A DNA stretch of 64,000 nucleotides. It comes from Panicum virgatum (lineage: Eukaryota; Streptophyta; Magnoliopsida; Poales; Poaceae). The position numbers and the translations under genes are program-made. The notes beneath the pieces were generated by a model. The model was not told where the DNA came from. It did not search any database and was given only the letters and a program-made list of their open reading frames with translations. Each line of letters opens with the position of its first letter. Positions within the stretch are counted from its first letter, which is position 1. Below are positions 12,182 to 22,903 of the stretch, piece by piece. The stretch lies in the NCBI RefSeq assembly GCF_016808335.1, contig NC_053148.1:48996930-49060929 (forward strand). Direction: 5' to 3'.

Positions 12182-12490
12182 TCACGGGGCCCCGAGGCGC
12201 CGGCCGTCAGTGCGGCCCGATGACGGCTTCGCGCCGTTCACCTTGTCGTTGAACTGGTCGGACGGGCCGGACGGAGGGATGGGCGGCCGCTGCCCGGCCT
12301 CCGCTTCCTCCGACGACAACGGTTGCACAGGTGGGTTGATGACCTCCGGCGGCGGCGCCGGAGCGGCAGCTGCTGCAGTGATGAGCAGGCCGGCGGCTGC
12401 CTCCGCCGGGCCATGTTTCACGTGATCCTGGGCCGCCAGCATCAGGAACGCCAGGCCGGCGACGAGGACGAGCTGGCCAAGCGAGGCCAT
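12182..12490 (-). CDS. IDA-like (IDL) secreted peptide precursor
   Basis: This intronless minus-strand ORF gives 102 aa from the ATG at 12490. An in-frame ATG at 12538 would add 16 Arg/Ser-rich residues before the hydrophobic stretch; the inner start places the signal peptide (about residues 1-22, L-V-L-V-A-G-L-A-F-L-M-L) at the N-terminus. An Ala/Pro-rich variable region follows. Near the C-terminus is PIPPSGPSDQFNDKVNG (about 70-86). It matches the IDA/IDL EPIP motif in the P-I-P-P-S-x-P-S core and in the later N and V-N positions, but the usual Lys-Arg-His is Asp-Gln-Phe. IDA peptides act outside the cell on HAESA-type receptor kinases in organ separation and root emergence. A weak TATA-like TTTTAAG lies near 12637-12643 (minus). 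Role and receptor are inferred. Confidence 0.62.
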   Translation of the reverse strand: MASLGQLVLVAGLAFLMLAAQDHVKHGPAEAAAGLLITAAAAAPAPPPEVINPPVQPLSSEEAEAGQRPPIPPSGPSDQFNDKVNGAKPSSGRTDGRRLGAP

Positions 12491-13335
12491 GCGAGCACGC
12501 GATCGACGAGCTGCACCCGCAGGAGACGAAGAACCCAAGCAAGCAGTGAGGCTGAGGCCCTGAGGCGAGGACGACGGTGTGATGTGGTGACTGAGGCGCG
12601 AGGAGAGCCCGGCTGCCAGTAGTGACTAGTGAGCCCTTAAAAGGCGGGTGCGAGCTAGGATCCATGGCATTTACTCCGCTTCTTGGATGCTTGCACCAGC
12701 ATCTCTCTCCCTCCAGAGAGCGACGAGATCGAAGGCTCGGCTCCTCCTCTCCATCGCCACCGCAGGCCGCGGCTCCATAGTCAAAATGTTTCAGGACCGG
12801 ACGAAACGGCTGGAAGCCATTATTTGATTGACGCCATGCAAAAGCCATCAACTTTAAGCTCTTGATCAATGATCGCCACCAGAAATCATCCAAACATTGA
12901 TTGCGGGAGTGAGGGGGTGGATGTTGGATAGCAACAAGAGGTAGTAGCTAGTATGACTGAAGGTAGAAGAGAGGGGGAGAGGAGGTGGATCATCATGCGG
13001 TCTTGGCTTCTTGCTTGCACAAGCATGGATGTCATCAGCGAGGGGGTGAAAGGGTGAAGGGTCGTCATGGATGTATATTGGATTATTCATTCATGGAGAT
13101 CGAGGATAGCTGTTGAACCAGTGGAGATTCTTGGCACCAGCAGCATTCAATTGCAACAAACTAAACTGGTCATGGCAGTTACTGCAAGATTTCCAAGACT
13201 TGGTTTCCGTTAGCCTGGTTACTAGCTCTTGAATTCTTTTCAATGAAAATACGCCATTTGACATGGTACATTGAGAACTAGCTTTGCCCCCCCCTAGGCG
13301 CAGCTAGCTATCGCTTCAGGCGTTGTTCTACTGAA
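12491..13335. other. Upstream region of the IDA-like gene and intergenic DNA
   Basis: Holds the probable promoter of the minus-strand peptide gene. Open frames here are short and match no family I recognise. Confidence 0.4.
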
Positions 13336-13925
13336 CCATCGCCTGAAGCCAGCGGACCGTCCGCCTCCCACGACCACGCTGCCTCGTCCAGTCGTCCCTA
13401 TTCTTCTTCTTCCCCGTTCTACCGGCCCTCGCCCCCGCGCCGCGGCCCTACGCCTCGAGGGCCGCCGCCGACCACCCTGCTCGCCCCCGCGCCGCCGGCC
13501 ACCTCCGCCTCCGAGGGCTCCCGCCCTCGGAGCCGCTGCCGCTGCCCAACCCTGCTCCTCCCCACGCCGCCGCCACCCGCCTCCGTCCGACCTTGTCGTG
13601 ACGCCCCCGCCGCCTACACCGCCCACCGGGGGTCCTCCACAACCCGCGGCCGGTGGCGTCCCGCTGCCTCGCCGCCCCGCCCACAACCCATCACCACCGC
13701 CGGCCTGCCGCCGCCCTCGGGCCCTCCCTCTATGGCCGGCGGTGAGCAGCAGCCCCCCCCAGCCCGAACCCCGAAACCCTAACCTAGCACGGCAACAAAC
13801 GACGGCGAGTGGCGACGTGAGCACGATGGCAGCGAGACGGAGGAGGAAGGAGGAGTGGCGGCATCACCTAGGCCCAAATGGTAATTGGGCCGAAATCGCG
13901 AACCCGAACCGCCTTCAGGCGATGG
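13336..13925. other. GC-rich island bounded by a 13-bp inverted repeat
   Basis: The word CCATCGCCTGAAG at 13336-13348 recurs inverted at 13913-13925. A further inverted copy of CGCCTGAAGC lies just left (about 13313). The 560 bp between are very GC-rich and open in several frames, with Pro/Arg/Gly-biased translations and no domain. It could be a small DNA transposon with captured sequence, but I saw no clear target duplication. A C-run lies just outside (about 13966-13980). Confidence 0.35.
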
Positions 13926-14503
13926 CTTGCGGTTTTGCAGCCCGCGCGATGCATAGCCTCCCCCTCCCCCCCCCCCCCCTCCCACACACACACCAGCAAA
14001 AGAAAGGAGATAAATTAAATTTTGACGGTTAGTTTGTACTCTGCAATCTATAGCACATAATAATATGACATACCACAATTTCTTCCTTCTTTAGTCATGA
14101 TTACTGGAAAGTACTTTAATTTCATACAAAATGAAAATATTTGTACATTACAAATAAAACGTAATCTAGACTACTTGTTGGTCAAAGATTGTGAAGTACG
14201 ACTAATCTTGAAATGAATATGCTTCTTATAATAAGAAACTGAGGGGGTACATACACTCTTGCATGAATCATCCTAAAGATATATATTTCAAAGAAAAGAT
14301 GCCATCTATACTCAGATGCTAGCATACTCCTCCAAGGCATTCTGTTTTTATACATGTATAAAAATAAAAACATATAGATAGCTGGCTAGCATTTTGAATT
14401 ATTCTGGGCAGGACATGTTAGTATTAATCTAACAAAGCTTAGAACAATCTTAACTTAACCAGGAACACTAATCCAAAGTAGATCACACCTAGTACAAGAA
14501 CTA
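13926..14503. other. AT-rich intergenic DNA
   Basis: No gene seen. The first 60 bp contain a C-rich and CA-rich low-complexity tract. Confidence 0.4.
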
Positions 14504-14795
14504 ATGCGGAATGGTAGAGTTCGGCCTTATACCGGCAGTCTTAGTGTCCATGGCGCCGGTGCAGGTCGGTGTAGTCGTCACGTGGTCGACGGCGAGGGCG
14601 CTGTCAGGGATGTAGTGCAGATGCTCCTTCAGCGTCCTCACGGGGTAGCGGTGGCCTTCGGGTCTCCACCGGCACCGCCCCGGTCGAGAAACTCGAGCTT
14701 CTGAGCCTTCCAGCGCTCTTAGAGATCGGTGGTGGTGGAAACAATGATGAGTGATTAACCCTGAGGTTTCTCCTCTCTTATTTATAAGCGTTGTA
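14504..14795 (-). other. Unassigned transcribed-looking relic with TATA box
   Basis: The minus strand has a good TATA element (CTTATAAATAAG, about 14777-14788) followed by GC-richer sequence that could encode short peptides before stops appear. I do not recognise the product. It may be a gene fragment or part of a decayed transposon. Confidence 0.25.
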
Positions 14796-15965
14796 GGCCC
14801 AGGGCCAAGCCCGTGTTAGCATAGATTTGCCTGATCACGGCAAAAAACGGACTGGGTCTGTTGTACCGATTCCGAGCCTCACGGGGCGAGTATGCCCCTT
14901 TTCTCTCGGTTTCGTTGGTGACCGAGGTCAACAAAAAAACAAACCCAACAGGACAATCAAATAAATAAAAGAGAGGGCGCGGCTTTCTTGGTTGTAGTGC
15001 TCACTGTAATGCATAGTAATAAAACAAGGTGATGTCACAACTAAGAGGGACTGAATTCTAATGCATGCCTTTGTTTTCAAAGAATACAAAACTCTGAAGA
15101 TGATGCAGATGGAGATGGAGATCATGCGATCCACGATCGATGCATCGTGCCTCACAAAGCACAGTAGGTACGATCAGGTTTTATAAATTAAACTGAAGGA
15201 TAAGATAGCCCACAGCAGGTGAGGTAAGCTGCAGACATCGATCTTTTCAGGTGTGATCAAGCCAAATATCTGAATCTCAATATTGAAAAAGTTTATCAGA
15301 TAGTGCAGGTGTGCACAAGTCATGAACCCCAACTTTGCACCACGTAACCCAAGAACACCGATCCAGAGACAAAACACGGCCACTCCTTCGTTTCTTGTTA
15401 ACTATCATTGTATTAGTAATCCATATTATTGTGAAACAAATATAATGCTATGGAAGCATATACGCTACAAGAAAATTCTATAACAACATCCTATTGTGGG
15501 ATTAATTTTGACGTTTAGTGTAGAATTAGTGGTCAATTCTAAAGTTAGGGTGCACCATTTTAAAAATGAATGACATATTTGAGAATGTTTGGAATATTTT
15601 GTGGTATGAGAGTTTTAAAAACAAAATCTACTTAATAATGGAGAGAATATTTGATAACATGTACTTGATGAACTGCTCTGCTAGTTCGGCATGCACACAG
15701 AGATGTGCAGCAGCAGCAAAAAAAAAGTAGCTTTACATGGAGACAGCAAGCTAGCCAACTTTGTTGCCACACTAACTTTGTTGCCACACTAAGCCTGTAT
15801 TATATTGCTGAATGCAAGCTAGTGGTGATTACTTCACACCCTTGCAGAACAATAATGTATCCTGCTTAGCCACATGCCGGATTTGGATAAGAGCTTTGTC
15901 AAGCACTAGCTGCTGCTGGTCAAGTTTTGGAAACCACGAGGTTGTCTTTGTTGTAAAGGAGATGC
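14796..15965. other. Intergenic DNA, no gene seen
   Basis: AT-rich, with a short direct duplication of 'aactttgttgccacacta' near 15757-15792. A 'gctacaagaaaattct' word near 15466 resembles CACTA ends but has no partner. Confidence 0.35.
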
Positions 15966-15975
15966 AGCATTAGGG

Positions 15976-16430
15976 TTTTTTTTTTGAAAAGATATATTTC
16001 ATTACTTAAAGGCACAATACAGATATGTGACAGAAAATGCCCCAATCAAAATTCTGGAGTGCACTGTGCATAGTACATTGAGTAGATTGTACATTTGCTT
16101 CGCAAGAGAAAAGGCAAGAACTAGAAATTGTTGCCTGTCTTGCCTGCTTTGCGAGCCTGTCAGCCACCTTGTTTGTGTCCTTGTTGATCTTGATGATCGA
16201 ATGTTGCATGACATCAGTGATTTCTGTGAACTCAGCAAGAATTGGTCGCAATGACCAATGACCAGGGTAATGGCGTAATGATCTCTTTTTAGCTGCACTG
16301 GCAAGTATTTCGTTGTCTGTGAGGAATTTCACCACCTGCAAGTTTAGTGCTGCAGCAAGCCTTGCACCTAGTATAAGTGCCCAACCTTCTGCTTCCAACG
16401 GCTCTAAGATGCATGGAATTGTAACCTCAA
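15976..16430 (-). mobile_element. 5'-truncated LINE, RNase H 3' end
   Basis: The minus strand from about 16398 encodes an RNase H-like (RVT_3) segment: E-A-E-G-W-A-L at the start, T-D-N-E in the centre and V-A-D-R-L-A-K at the end, as in plant L1 elements that carry a C-terminal RNase H. A poly-A tail (plus T-run from 15976) follows the 3' end. The flanks carry the direct repeat AGCATTAGGG at 15966-15975 and 16431-16440, the target duplication. Only the last 450 bp of the element were inserted. Confidence 0.8.
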
Positions 16431-16641
16431 AGCATTAGGGTTGGGACGCTGAGTCATGCCTGTATACGTGTAGATGCTCGTTTAACTTTGTCGGTTTGAG
16501 ACTTTGACCTGAGGTCCTCACTCACTCACAGCTGGAGAGCTAGCGATGGTGAAAACGTGTCGTTGCAGATGGGAGTTAACGGCCGGTAAAACAATGCACA
16601 CTAACCACGCACTGCACTCTTGTTATTGCCGGATATATATA

Positions 16642-16900
16642 CTCCCTCCATGCCGGTAAAAGAAGTCGTTTAGGACAACGACACGGTCTCCAAAACATAA
16701 CTTTGACCCTTTATTATTATAAAAATATTTATAGAAAAATGAGATATGTATATTTTTATGAAAGTATTTTTCAAAACAAATCTATTCATATAATTTTCAC
16801 ATTTGCAAACTCAACAATTTAAAAATTATTAATGATTTATATTCCCAATATTTGACCCAAAATATGTCCAAAACGACTTCTTTTACCAATACGGAGGGAG
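16642..16900. mobile_element. Stowaway-like MITE with long inverted ends
   Basis: Begins CTCCCTCCATGCCGG and ends with the inverted CGGAGGGAG; the ends match over about 37 bp, including 'ggtaaaagaagtcgtt'. TA flanks both sides. The 259-bp AT-rich interior has no coding capacity. Confidence 0.85.
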
Positions 16901-16907
16901 TACAAGT

Positions 16908-17335
16908 CAGCTTGGAAGGACCGGTAGCGCGCTCTAGCCTAAGAGGGGGAGGGGATGAATTAGGCAAACTAAAAATTTAGATCTATGGCTCCAACTATTT
17001 GCACAATGTTAAACTAAAACATGCTATCTAGATATGCAAATATAGTTGTTTTAGTGTGAAACCTCTATCCAAAAAAGTTTAGCAACCTATAGCCTTTCCT
17101 ATCAAGAAACTACTCTATGAAAGTAAAGGCACACAAATTGCTAGTATGAAATGCGGAAGCTTAAAGAAAGGGATAGGAGAAAGCAAACTCTTGACGCGGA
17201 TGTTTATCCCATGGTTCGGTTAGCCACAAAGGCACACCTACATCCACATTATTGTAGCACTCACTAAGAGTATTGCTACTCGGCCACCAAGTCTCTTATG
17301 TGAACACAATCGCGGTCACACAATCATAGTGTGTA
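16908..17335 (-). mobile_element. Copia LTR fragment
   Basis: A G-rich start (near 16940) followed by 'gatgaattaggcaa' and later 'ccatggttcggttagcca' and 'ctcggccaccaagtc' resembles the same parts of SIRE-like LTRs such as the one at 317, in the same orientation. The ends are degraded; no internal region or partner is visible. Confidence 0.45.
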
Positions 17336-17625
17336 TATCTAGATTTATAGCAAAATTTATATATCTAGATTTGCTAAAATAAACTACAATTTCGAATGGA
17401 TGAGAGATGATAGCAACAGATCAGGATTGGTGACACGAAAAGTAACCTCTCCTCGGTGGGCGAGTAGCATGCATGGTTATTGCAAGGGTACTGATACTCG
17501 TGGGTGGTGATCGATCCATGTCGGATGGCCAATGGAAGAAATAAGGTATGGTACTAATCTCTTTTTGTGTCAGAATGTTCACTATACCACAACCATATAT
17601 TAGTATGGGACATCCGTCAGTGTAA

Positions 17626-17854
17626 GGCCATGTTTAGTTCCCAAAAATTTTCAAGATTCTCCGTCATATCGAATTTTTAGACACATGCATGGAGCATTAA
17701 ATATAGTTTAAAAAAATCAATTGCACAGTTTAGCTGTAAACGATGAGATGAATCTTTTGAACCTAATTAATTCATAATTAGACACTAATTATCAAATAAA
17801 AACGAAAGTGCTACTGTAGCCGAACCCAAAAAATTTCGCGAACTAAACACGCTC
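17626..17854. mobile_element. Tourist-like MITE (same family as 4488-4722)
   Basis: Ends GGCCATGTTTAGTTC and, inverted, GAGCGTGTTTAGTTC. TAA is duplicated at 17623-17625 and 17855-17857. The 229-bp body carries the same conserved internal words as the copy at 4488, in the same orientation. This is an abundant grass family. Confidence 0.8.
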
Positions 17855-17857
17855 TAA

Positions 17858-18251
17858 GTAAAAAAAAATCATTGTTGGACTGTTGGTCGTTATTTCTTTT
17901 CTGCCCCATCAGACAGTTGGTAGGTAAAAATGTGTCGGTCGGTATAGGTTTATACTGACACCACTTTTACCACTTTTACCGATAAATAGTTAGGATCGGT
18001 ATAACTTTATGCGGACTGATGATTCGTGCTAAAACAACTTATAGCAACCCCAATGCAGCCGCTATCTTAGAGCCGTGGTATAGGGGTTGTACGTCCAGGC
18101 AGCATAACCAAGCGCTCATTTCCTTATGGGCACGCACACGAACAACCAAAACCCCCCAATGCAAGTTAGTTGCTAAAGCATTGGCAAGTTGCTGATTGTA
18201 TTTAGGTTATCAGAAGGGTGGTCGATTATATTAGTATATATTTAGGTTGTA
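17858..18251. other. Intergenic DNA, no gene seen
   Basis: Contains repeated 'accacttttacc' words near 17960 and a 'gtcggtcggtata' word reminiscent of CACTA subterminal repeats, but no ends can be paired. Confidence 0.3.
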
Positions 18252-18266
18252 AAGTGTCGTATCATA

Positions 18267-18540
18267 GCAAAAGGGTGCGTAGTCTTGTGGTTACAAGAGT
18301 TTTAGTAGCACCTCATAGCCTAGGTTTGACTTCCCGTAGGAGCAAATATTCTAGGTTTTAGTGGTAAGCGACGTTCTCGTCGACAACGAGGCACATGTGG
18401 TGATTTTGTCAATCTCGAGGATTGCCGGCTCAGTCCTCGATGATGCTCATAGAGGTAGGGTTTGCATACGTACGTTCATAGGGGTGAGTGTGTTTGCGTT
18501 GTGTGAGTGTCTGAGTTGTACTGTGTAATTTCAAAAAAAA
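18267..18540 (+). mobile_element. tRNA-derived SINE
   Basis: The head has tRNA-like promoter boxes: a box-A-like 'tagtcttgtggttacaagag' and a box-B-like 'ggtttgacttcccg'. It is followed by a body I recognise as a common grass SINE and an A-tail ending at 18540. The flanking repeat AAGTGTCGTATCATA (18252-18266) recurs with one change at 18539-18553, the target duplication of retroposition. Transcribed, if at all, by RNA polymerase III. Confidence 0.85.
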
Positions 18541-18554
18541 GTGTCATATCATAA

Positions 18555-19535
18555 ATATGAATATAATCTACTAAATGTAATTTAAACTATCATATTTTCA
18601 TTGTAAATTTGTAACATTGTTTTTCATACTAGACAAGATACATTGTAGCCTTATAAATATTAATAGTAATTTATTAGGAAAACATGGTTTAATTAAATTC
18701 ATTTTATGATAGAAATTACTAGCTTGATTACTAGATATGTAGTTGATCATCATTATCGGACAGTGCATAGTGTTCTCATCATCAGGACATGGAGCACTAC
18801 TGGTGGTCTAGCAACACATACATACTACAAGAATATATCTATGCAAACGGCGATATGTGGTGTCATTATTACTCTCGTTTGGCATACAACGTGTATAGCA
18901 AAACTTAGAGCATGCAATCCCTAAATAAATAATGGTTCAAAAAAAGTACCTAAATAAAAAGTACAAGGGCCAAATTGCACTAAAAACTCTATCTCACCGT
19001 ACCTTCTCATATTTTCATGAAGTTAGCATGGTCATCCCAATATTTTATCATTCGATTAGTAACATTACACACTATATAACTTTCTCATACTGAAGTTATT
19101 ACTTCTTTTCCTTTTGTAACATGGCTGCACACAGTTAATGGAGAGATTCCTATCAGTCAAGAATACATTAAACAAGAAACTAGATGTGTTAAAGATAACC
19201 TATCACACAACTCTCACATGCCTTAATTCGGAAATATCTTTCTCGGTCACTACATGTTGCTGGTCAATTCTTAGAAACAACTAGGTTTCCTTTCTCAAAA
19301 GGAGATGCATTAAGGTGAAGTGAAGGCAGTGCTACCTAGGACGGTGTGATTTGTTTGTGAACTGGGACCAAAAGATCACTGGTGTGTAATGGTGTATATA
19401 TTGCCTCCCTAGCTGTCTTGATATATTTTATCATCGTAGCACAGCTCCGACCGAATGCTTTGCTTTGGCGTGGTACGGATCATCACTGGACAGCTCGTCA
19501 TCCAGCAGGTGATTGATATGGTCTTTTAACCCCAT
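18555..19535. other. AT-rich intergenic DNA, no gene seen
   Basis: Only short frames; nothing recognisable on either strand. Confidence 0.45.
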
Positions 19536-19537
19536 CT

Positions 19538-19634
19538 TTTTTTTCTGAATTCTTTTTTGCGTGTCATCCTTGCGTAGGGGTCATGCTAATCTTTTCTGTA
19601 TCGTTCCAATTTTATCGGATGTCTCCGAAGAGAC
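19538..19634 (-). pseudogene. U6 snRNA retropseudogene
   Basis: Read from 19634 on the minus strand, the sequence begins with the U6 5' stem-loop (GTCTC-TTCG-GAGAC). It continues through the central U6 sequence including the ACAGA-like box, 'gattagcat' and 'aaggatgacacgca'. It departs from U6 after that, entering A-rich sequence instead of the normal 3' end. The ACAGA box region reads ACAGAAAAG rather than ACAGAGAAG, and two further bases differ. The U6 upstream element and correctly placed TATA are not seen upstream (above 19634). U6 functions in the spliceosome; this copy looks like a non-functional retroposed fragment. Confidence 0.82.
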
Positions 19635-19639
19635 TTTTT

Positions 19640-20649
19640 TCCCTGATTATAATGACCTTGAAGTATGTTTTTTTTATAATCTTATTGTATTACTTTCATG
19701 TGTGATAGCTTTTTAGTAGTTTGGTACTACCTCAATTCTGGCTATGCACATGGACAGACATTTGTACAGGTACAAATCAATATTGCACTCTTTCTTGAAC
19801 GCAAATATTGCAATTATTTTGTGATAGAGTCTTATGTAGTGAACTCCTATGTATATAACAATCTCCTTCGATCTGTCTCATGAAAGAATGCAATAAAGCA
19901 TTGTGCTTTATTCAATGAAATTAGCACCTTCTTGTGCTATTCGATTAAAAAAGAATGCAACAAAAGCAAGTGGGAAAACCAACCTCTCTCTTCTTTCTTT
20001 TGCCTGGCTTACAAAAAAAATTGTTGCGCAGACATAGCGACTTACTTTGGAGAACATGCATGTTGCTGAAACATGCAGGCAGATCAGCAGATGCCGTCAT
20101 GTCACTAAGGACGAAGACATAACATGGCATAGATCAAGGAAAAAGGCGCTGGCCTGTAAATTTGAAACGAAGGATACACAAAGATGGATCAAACTCCATA
20201 CACATATATTCAAGCAAAGCTATTTCAACTGTGCCAGTAAGTGGAGAAACCGACTCATATGGTGTTACAGACCTCTCCAAGTTCACAACAGTGTGGGAAG
20301 AAAACTTTAAACATGGTCAGGTTACAGTACACATCCTCAAGTTTACAGCATCGAGTAAACCACGGCTACAGCCTACAGATCCATACAGCTCCTCGGAGAC
20401 AATGTTTAGTGCACGTCTTCCACACAAGAGTGACAAAATGAAGCATGACAGCACGCATCAAATTTCACTGGTGATAAATCTAAACGGAAGGAAACAAAAA
20501 CTCTGCTAATTAACCTCCATCGCCTGTCTTGAGCCATTCAAATTTCAACAAACACATAGAATCCTCTAGAAACACACCACATAAGCTTCAAATACTCCGG
20601 GTACAAATTTGAGATACAGATGACAGCATGTAGCAAGGAGCAGACCATT
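19640..20649. other. Intergenic DNA and downstream region of the CEP-like gene
   Basis: No protein recognised. A hairpin-prone 'aataaagca...tgctttatt' lies near 19890-19910. The right end probably contains the 3' UTR of the minus-strand peptide gene. Confidence 0.4.
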
Positions 20650-20880
20650 TCAATTCGGAGGGCTGTTATGGCCAATGCTGGGGCCATGACCTGGAGTGGT
20701 AGAATCGGTCTGAGTTGCAGGCGCCTGCAGAACACTCCTTCCTGTGCATGAAGGCCGCACGCTGATGATAGGTGCCCTCACTTCCAGCTTCCTTGCATGA
20801 GTTGGCACAGAGAGCTGCACGAAGAAGATAGTACTAAGAAGCAACATGAACAGAGCAATGCTTTTCAGTGAAATGGCCAT
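20650..20880 (-). CDS. CEP-like secreted peptide precursor
   Basis: An intronless minus-strand ORF of 76 aa. Residues 1-29 form a clear signal peptide (hydrophobic L-F-M-L-L-L-S-T-I-F-F-V, likely cleaved after T-H-A). The mature part is short and hydrophilic and ends with TTPGHGPSIGHNSPPN. The eleven residues TTPGHGPSIGH align with the C-terminally encoded peptide motif (x-T-x-P-G-x-S-P-G-x-G-H) except that the Ser and Gly around the second proline are exchanged. The GPS...GH spacing also recalls PIP peptides. CEPs are processed in the apoplast and perceived by CEPR receptor kinases in nitrogen and root signalling. A TATA box (21003-21010) lies about 125 bp upstream, so the gene is probably expressed. 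Family placement is moderately sure; function is inferred. Confidence 0.65.
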   Translation of the reverse strand: MAISLKSIALFMLLLSTIFFVQLSVPTHARKLEVRAPIISVRPSCTGRSVLQAPATQTDSTTPGHGPSIGHNSPPN

Positions 20881-21002
20881 GAGGTTTGCAAGGAAAAATG
20901 CCGGTGGTAGCTAGTTTGGAGTGGGAAGAGAGGAGAACTCGGTACACAAGTTACTCAAAGCTAACAACGTAACACGGCTAACCACTTGAGCCAGCTCCCT
21001 TC

Positions 21003-21010
21003 TTTATATA
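21003..21010 (-). promoter_or_regulatory. TATA box of the CEP-like gene
   Basis: The minus strand reads TATATAAA, about 125 bp upstream of the ATG at 20880, a usual spacing for a plant TATA plus 90-100-nt leader. Confidence 0.6.
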
Positions 21011-22903
21011 TGCAAGATGGTATCACTAATTTAGTTCAGAAGGTGTACTTTTAAAGGAGTTGAGTAATGGGGGGACCGCATCAATTGCCAGCCAATTGTT
21101 TAGCCTTTCGATGTCTCAGTATCTTTTTTTTTTACAAATCCTATGACAAAGGGAATACCTTTGCCTAATCCAGTTTTATTCTAAGAAACATCTATTCACT
21201 AGCCTGAATATGTATTGTGTACAGTGAGATTAATCAAATAAAATAAAAAACATGGGAATATGCCTCTAGAATGGGTAAACCCAGTGACAGCCTGACAGGT
21301 ATGCTTTCATGTAAATTCATTATTCTCACAAGCATGATCATTTAATAGCTTTCTCTGCCATCAATTAATCAACCAAGCTAACAATTCCAAAGAAGTTACC
21401 AAGAAATACCTAGGACTGAAGACGCAATTTTGGACAATCTGCTTACCATGATAATCAGTTATTTAATGAAACATCTGCTCGCCATACTGGGCGGTCCACT
21501 GGTATTAAATTAGCAGTAACACCCCATGGTCCACATTTGGCTGTAAGAAGTTAGCAAGTGCTAAATATATCATGGAAGCCTCATTTAAGTATGCAAGTTG
21601 CAAATTGAAGCATGCAACTACGCAAGTTGCAAAATTGAAATATAAAGTACAACACCTCCGTGTAGATCCACTTGTATGGCCATACAAAATTAGCAAATAA
21701 CACTCTACCGTCCACATTTTGGCAACACAAAGTTAAAAAGGGCTACTTACATGGAAGCCTCATTAAGTAGGCGAGTTGCAAACTTGAAATATCAAGTTGC
21801 GATATTTTTCATGTTCCAATCAACTTCACGGCACCATGACCTACCAGAACTTATCAGACCATTCGGTGGAGGAAGCAACAGCAAGTTGGAGCTTCTAATT
21901 TTGTTGCTCCTCGCTGCATATGGAAAAGAGTGCGTAACAGCTAATGATCAAAGCTGAAAAATTATATGTAAGGCATGCGCCACCAAATATTATTCCATCT
22001 CTGTGGGATCCATTTTTTCTAGGATTCCTGGAACTTTGATTTTGATTTGGAAAAGGCACTTTGGAGTCTTTTTTTTCTTTTGGAACATTGCCTCCCATTG
22101 ATTGGCTGGAACTTATCAACATAATTTATTTGAGGTTCCATCATCCTTTGTGGCACAATACAACTAATCTACGATTATTCCTGTCCTTTAATTCAATCAC
22201 CCCAAGAAAAAAGTGTCGTAAACTTGACCAATGGTCACAGAGCACAAATTTTTCATCATTCCGCCACGACAGTCTTGTTCCTCAGTGATTTTCCTTTTTG
22301 AGGGAAAGGTAAGTGCTGAATACGCAGTCATGTTGGACAAAAAGTATCAACAATCTTCAAGCACATATTGATGCATCCAACTAGAAATTATTGAATGGTC
22401 ATAAAAGTTGTATATAAGTACTTAAGATCAGAAACATACCTCAAAAGTAAGCATTTGGCACATATATAGAATAGATATGAGTGGACACTTGGTAAGAAGG
22501 TTGGAGAACTGGAGCATCAGCTGTAGTAGTTTCTCTCAAACTGTTATTAAAACAAATCTAGGCACCTTCTTAACCTTATTTATTGTAAGAACATCTACAC
22601 AGCTATGCTCCATAATGTGGTCTTGAGTAAATAAAGGCATGAATGTATCACTTAATACATGAAAATGGTTACTATATACAACAAGATTCTGTGTGTTCAT
22701 TCCCAAGCTAATTGCTGCACAAGAAACCTCTTGTGGTACCATCAGACGAGGTACCACTATATCACTGCCATATTGACAAGGTTCAACTGGGGCATGTGCT
22801 AAAATTACAACATAGCAAAGAAGGATGAGGTATGAGCATTTCCATATCTAATGGAAATATATGGTGCCTGCCTAATGATTCATATATTAAAGCAATATAA
22901 GAA
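21011..22903. other. Intergenic DNA with a diverged direct repeat
   Basis: Two related segments, about 21505-21600 and 21685-21795, share 'catggaagcctcatt', 'gtccacatttggc' and 'agttgcaaa' words in the same order. They look like an old local duplication. No gene is recognised in the remainder. Confidence 0.45.

Noticed and set aside
18270..18345. tRNA gene
   Set aside because: The box A and box B words belong to the SINE head; the cloverleaf cannot be completed and the element has a poly-A tail and target duplication.
19538..19634. Functional U6 snRNA gene
   Set aside because: The 3' end is replaced by A-rich sequence, and the plant upstream element and TATA spacing are not seen.
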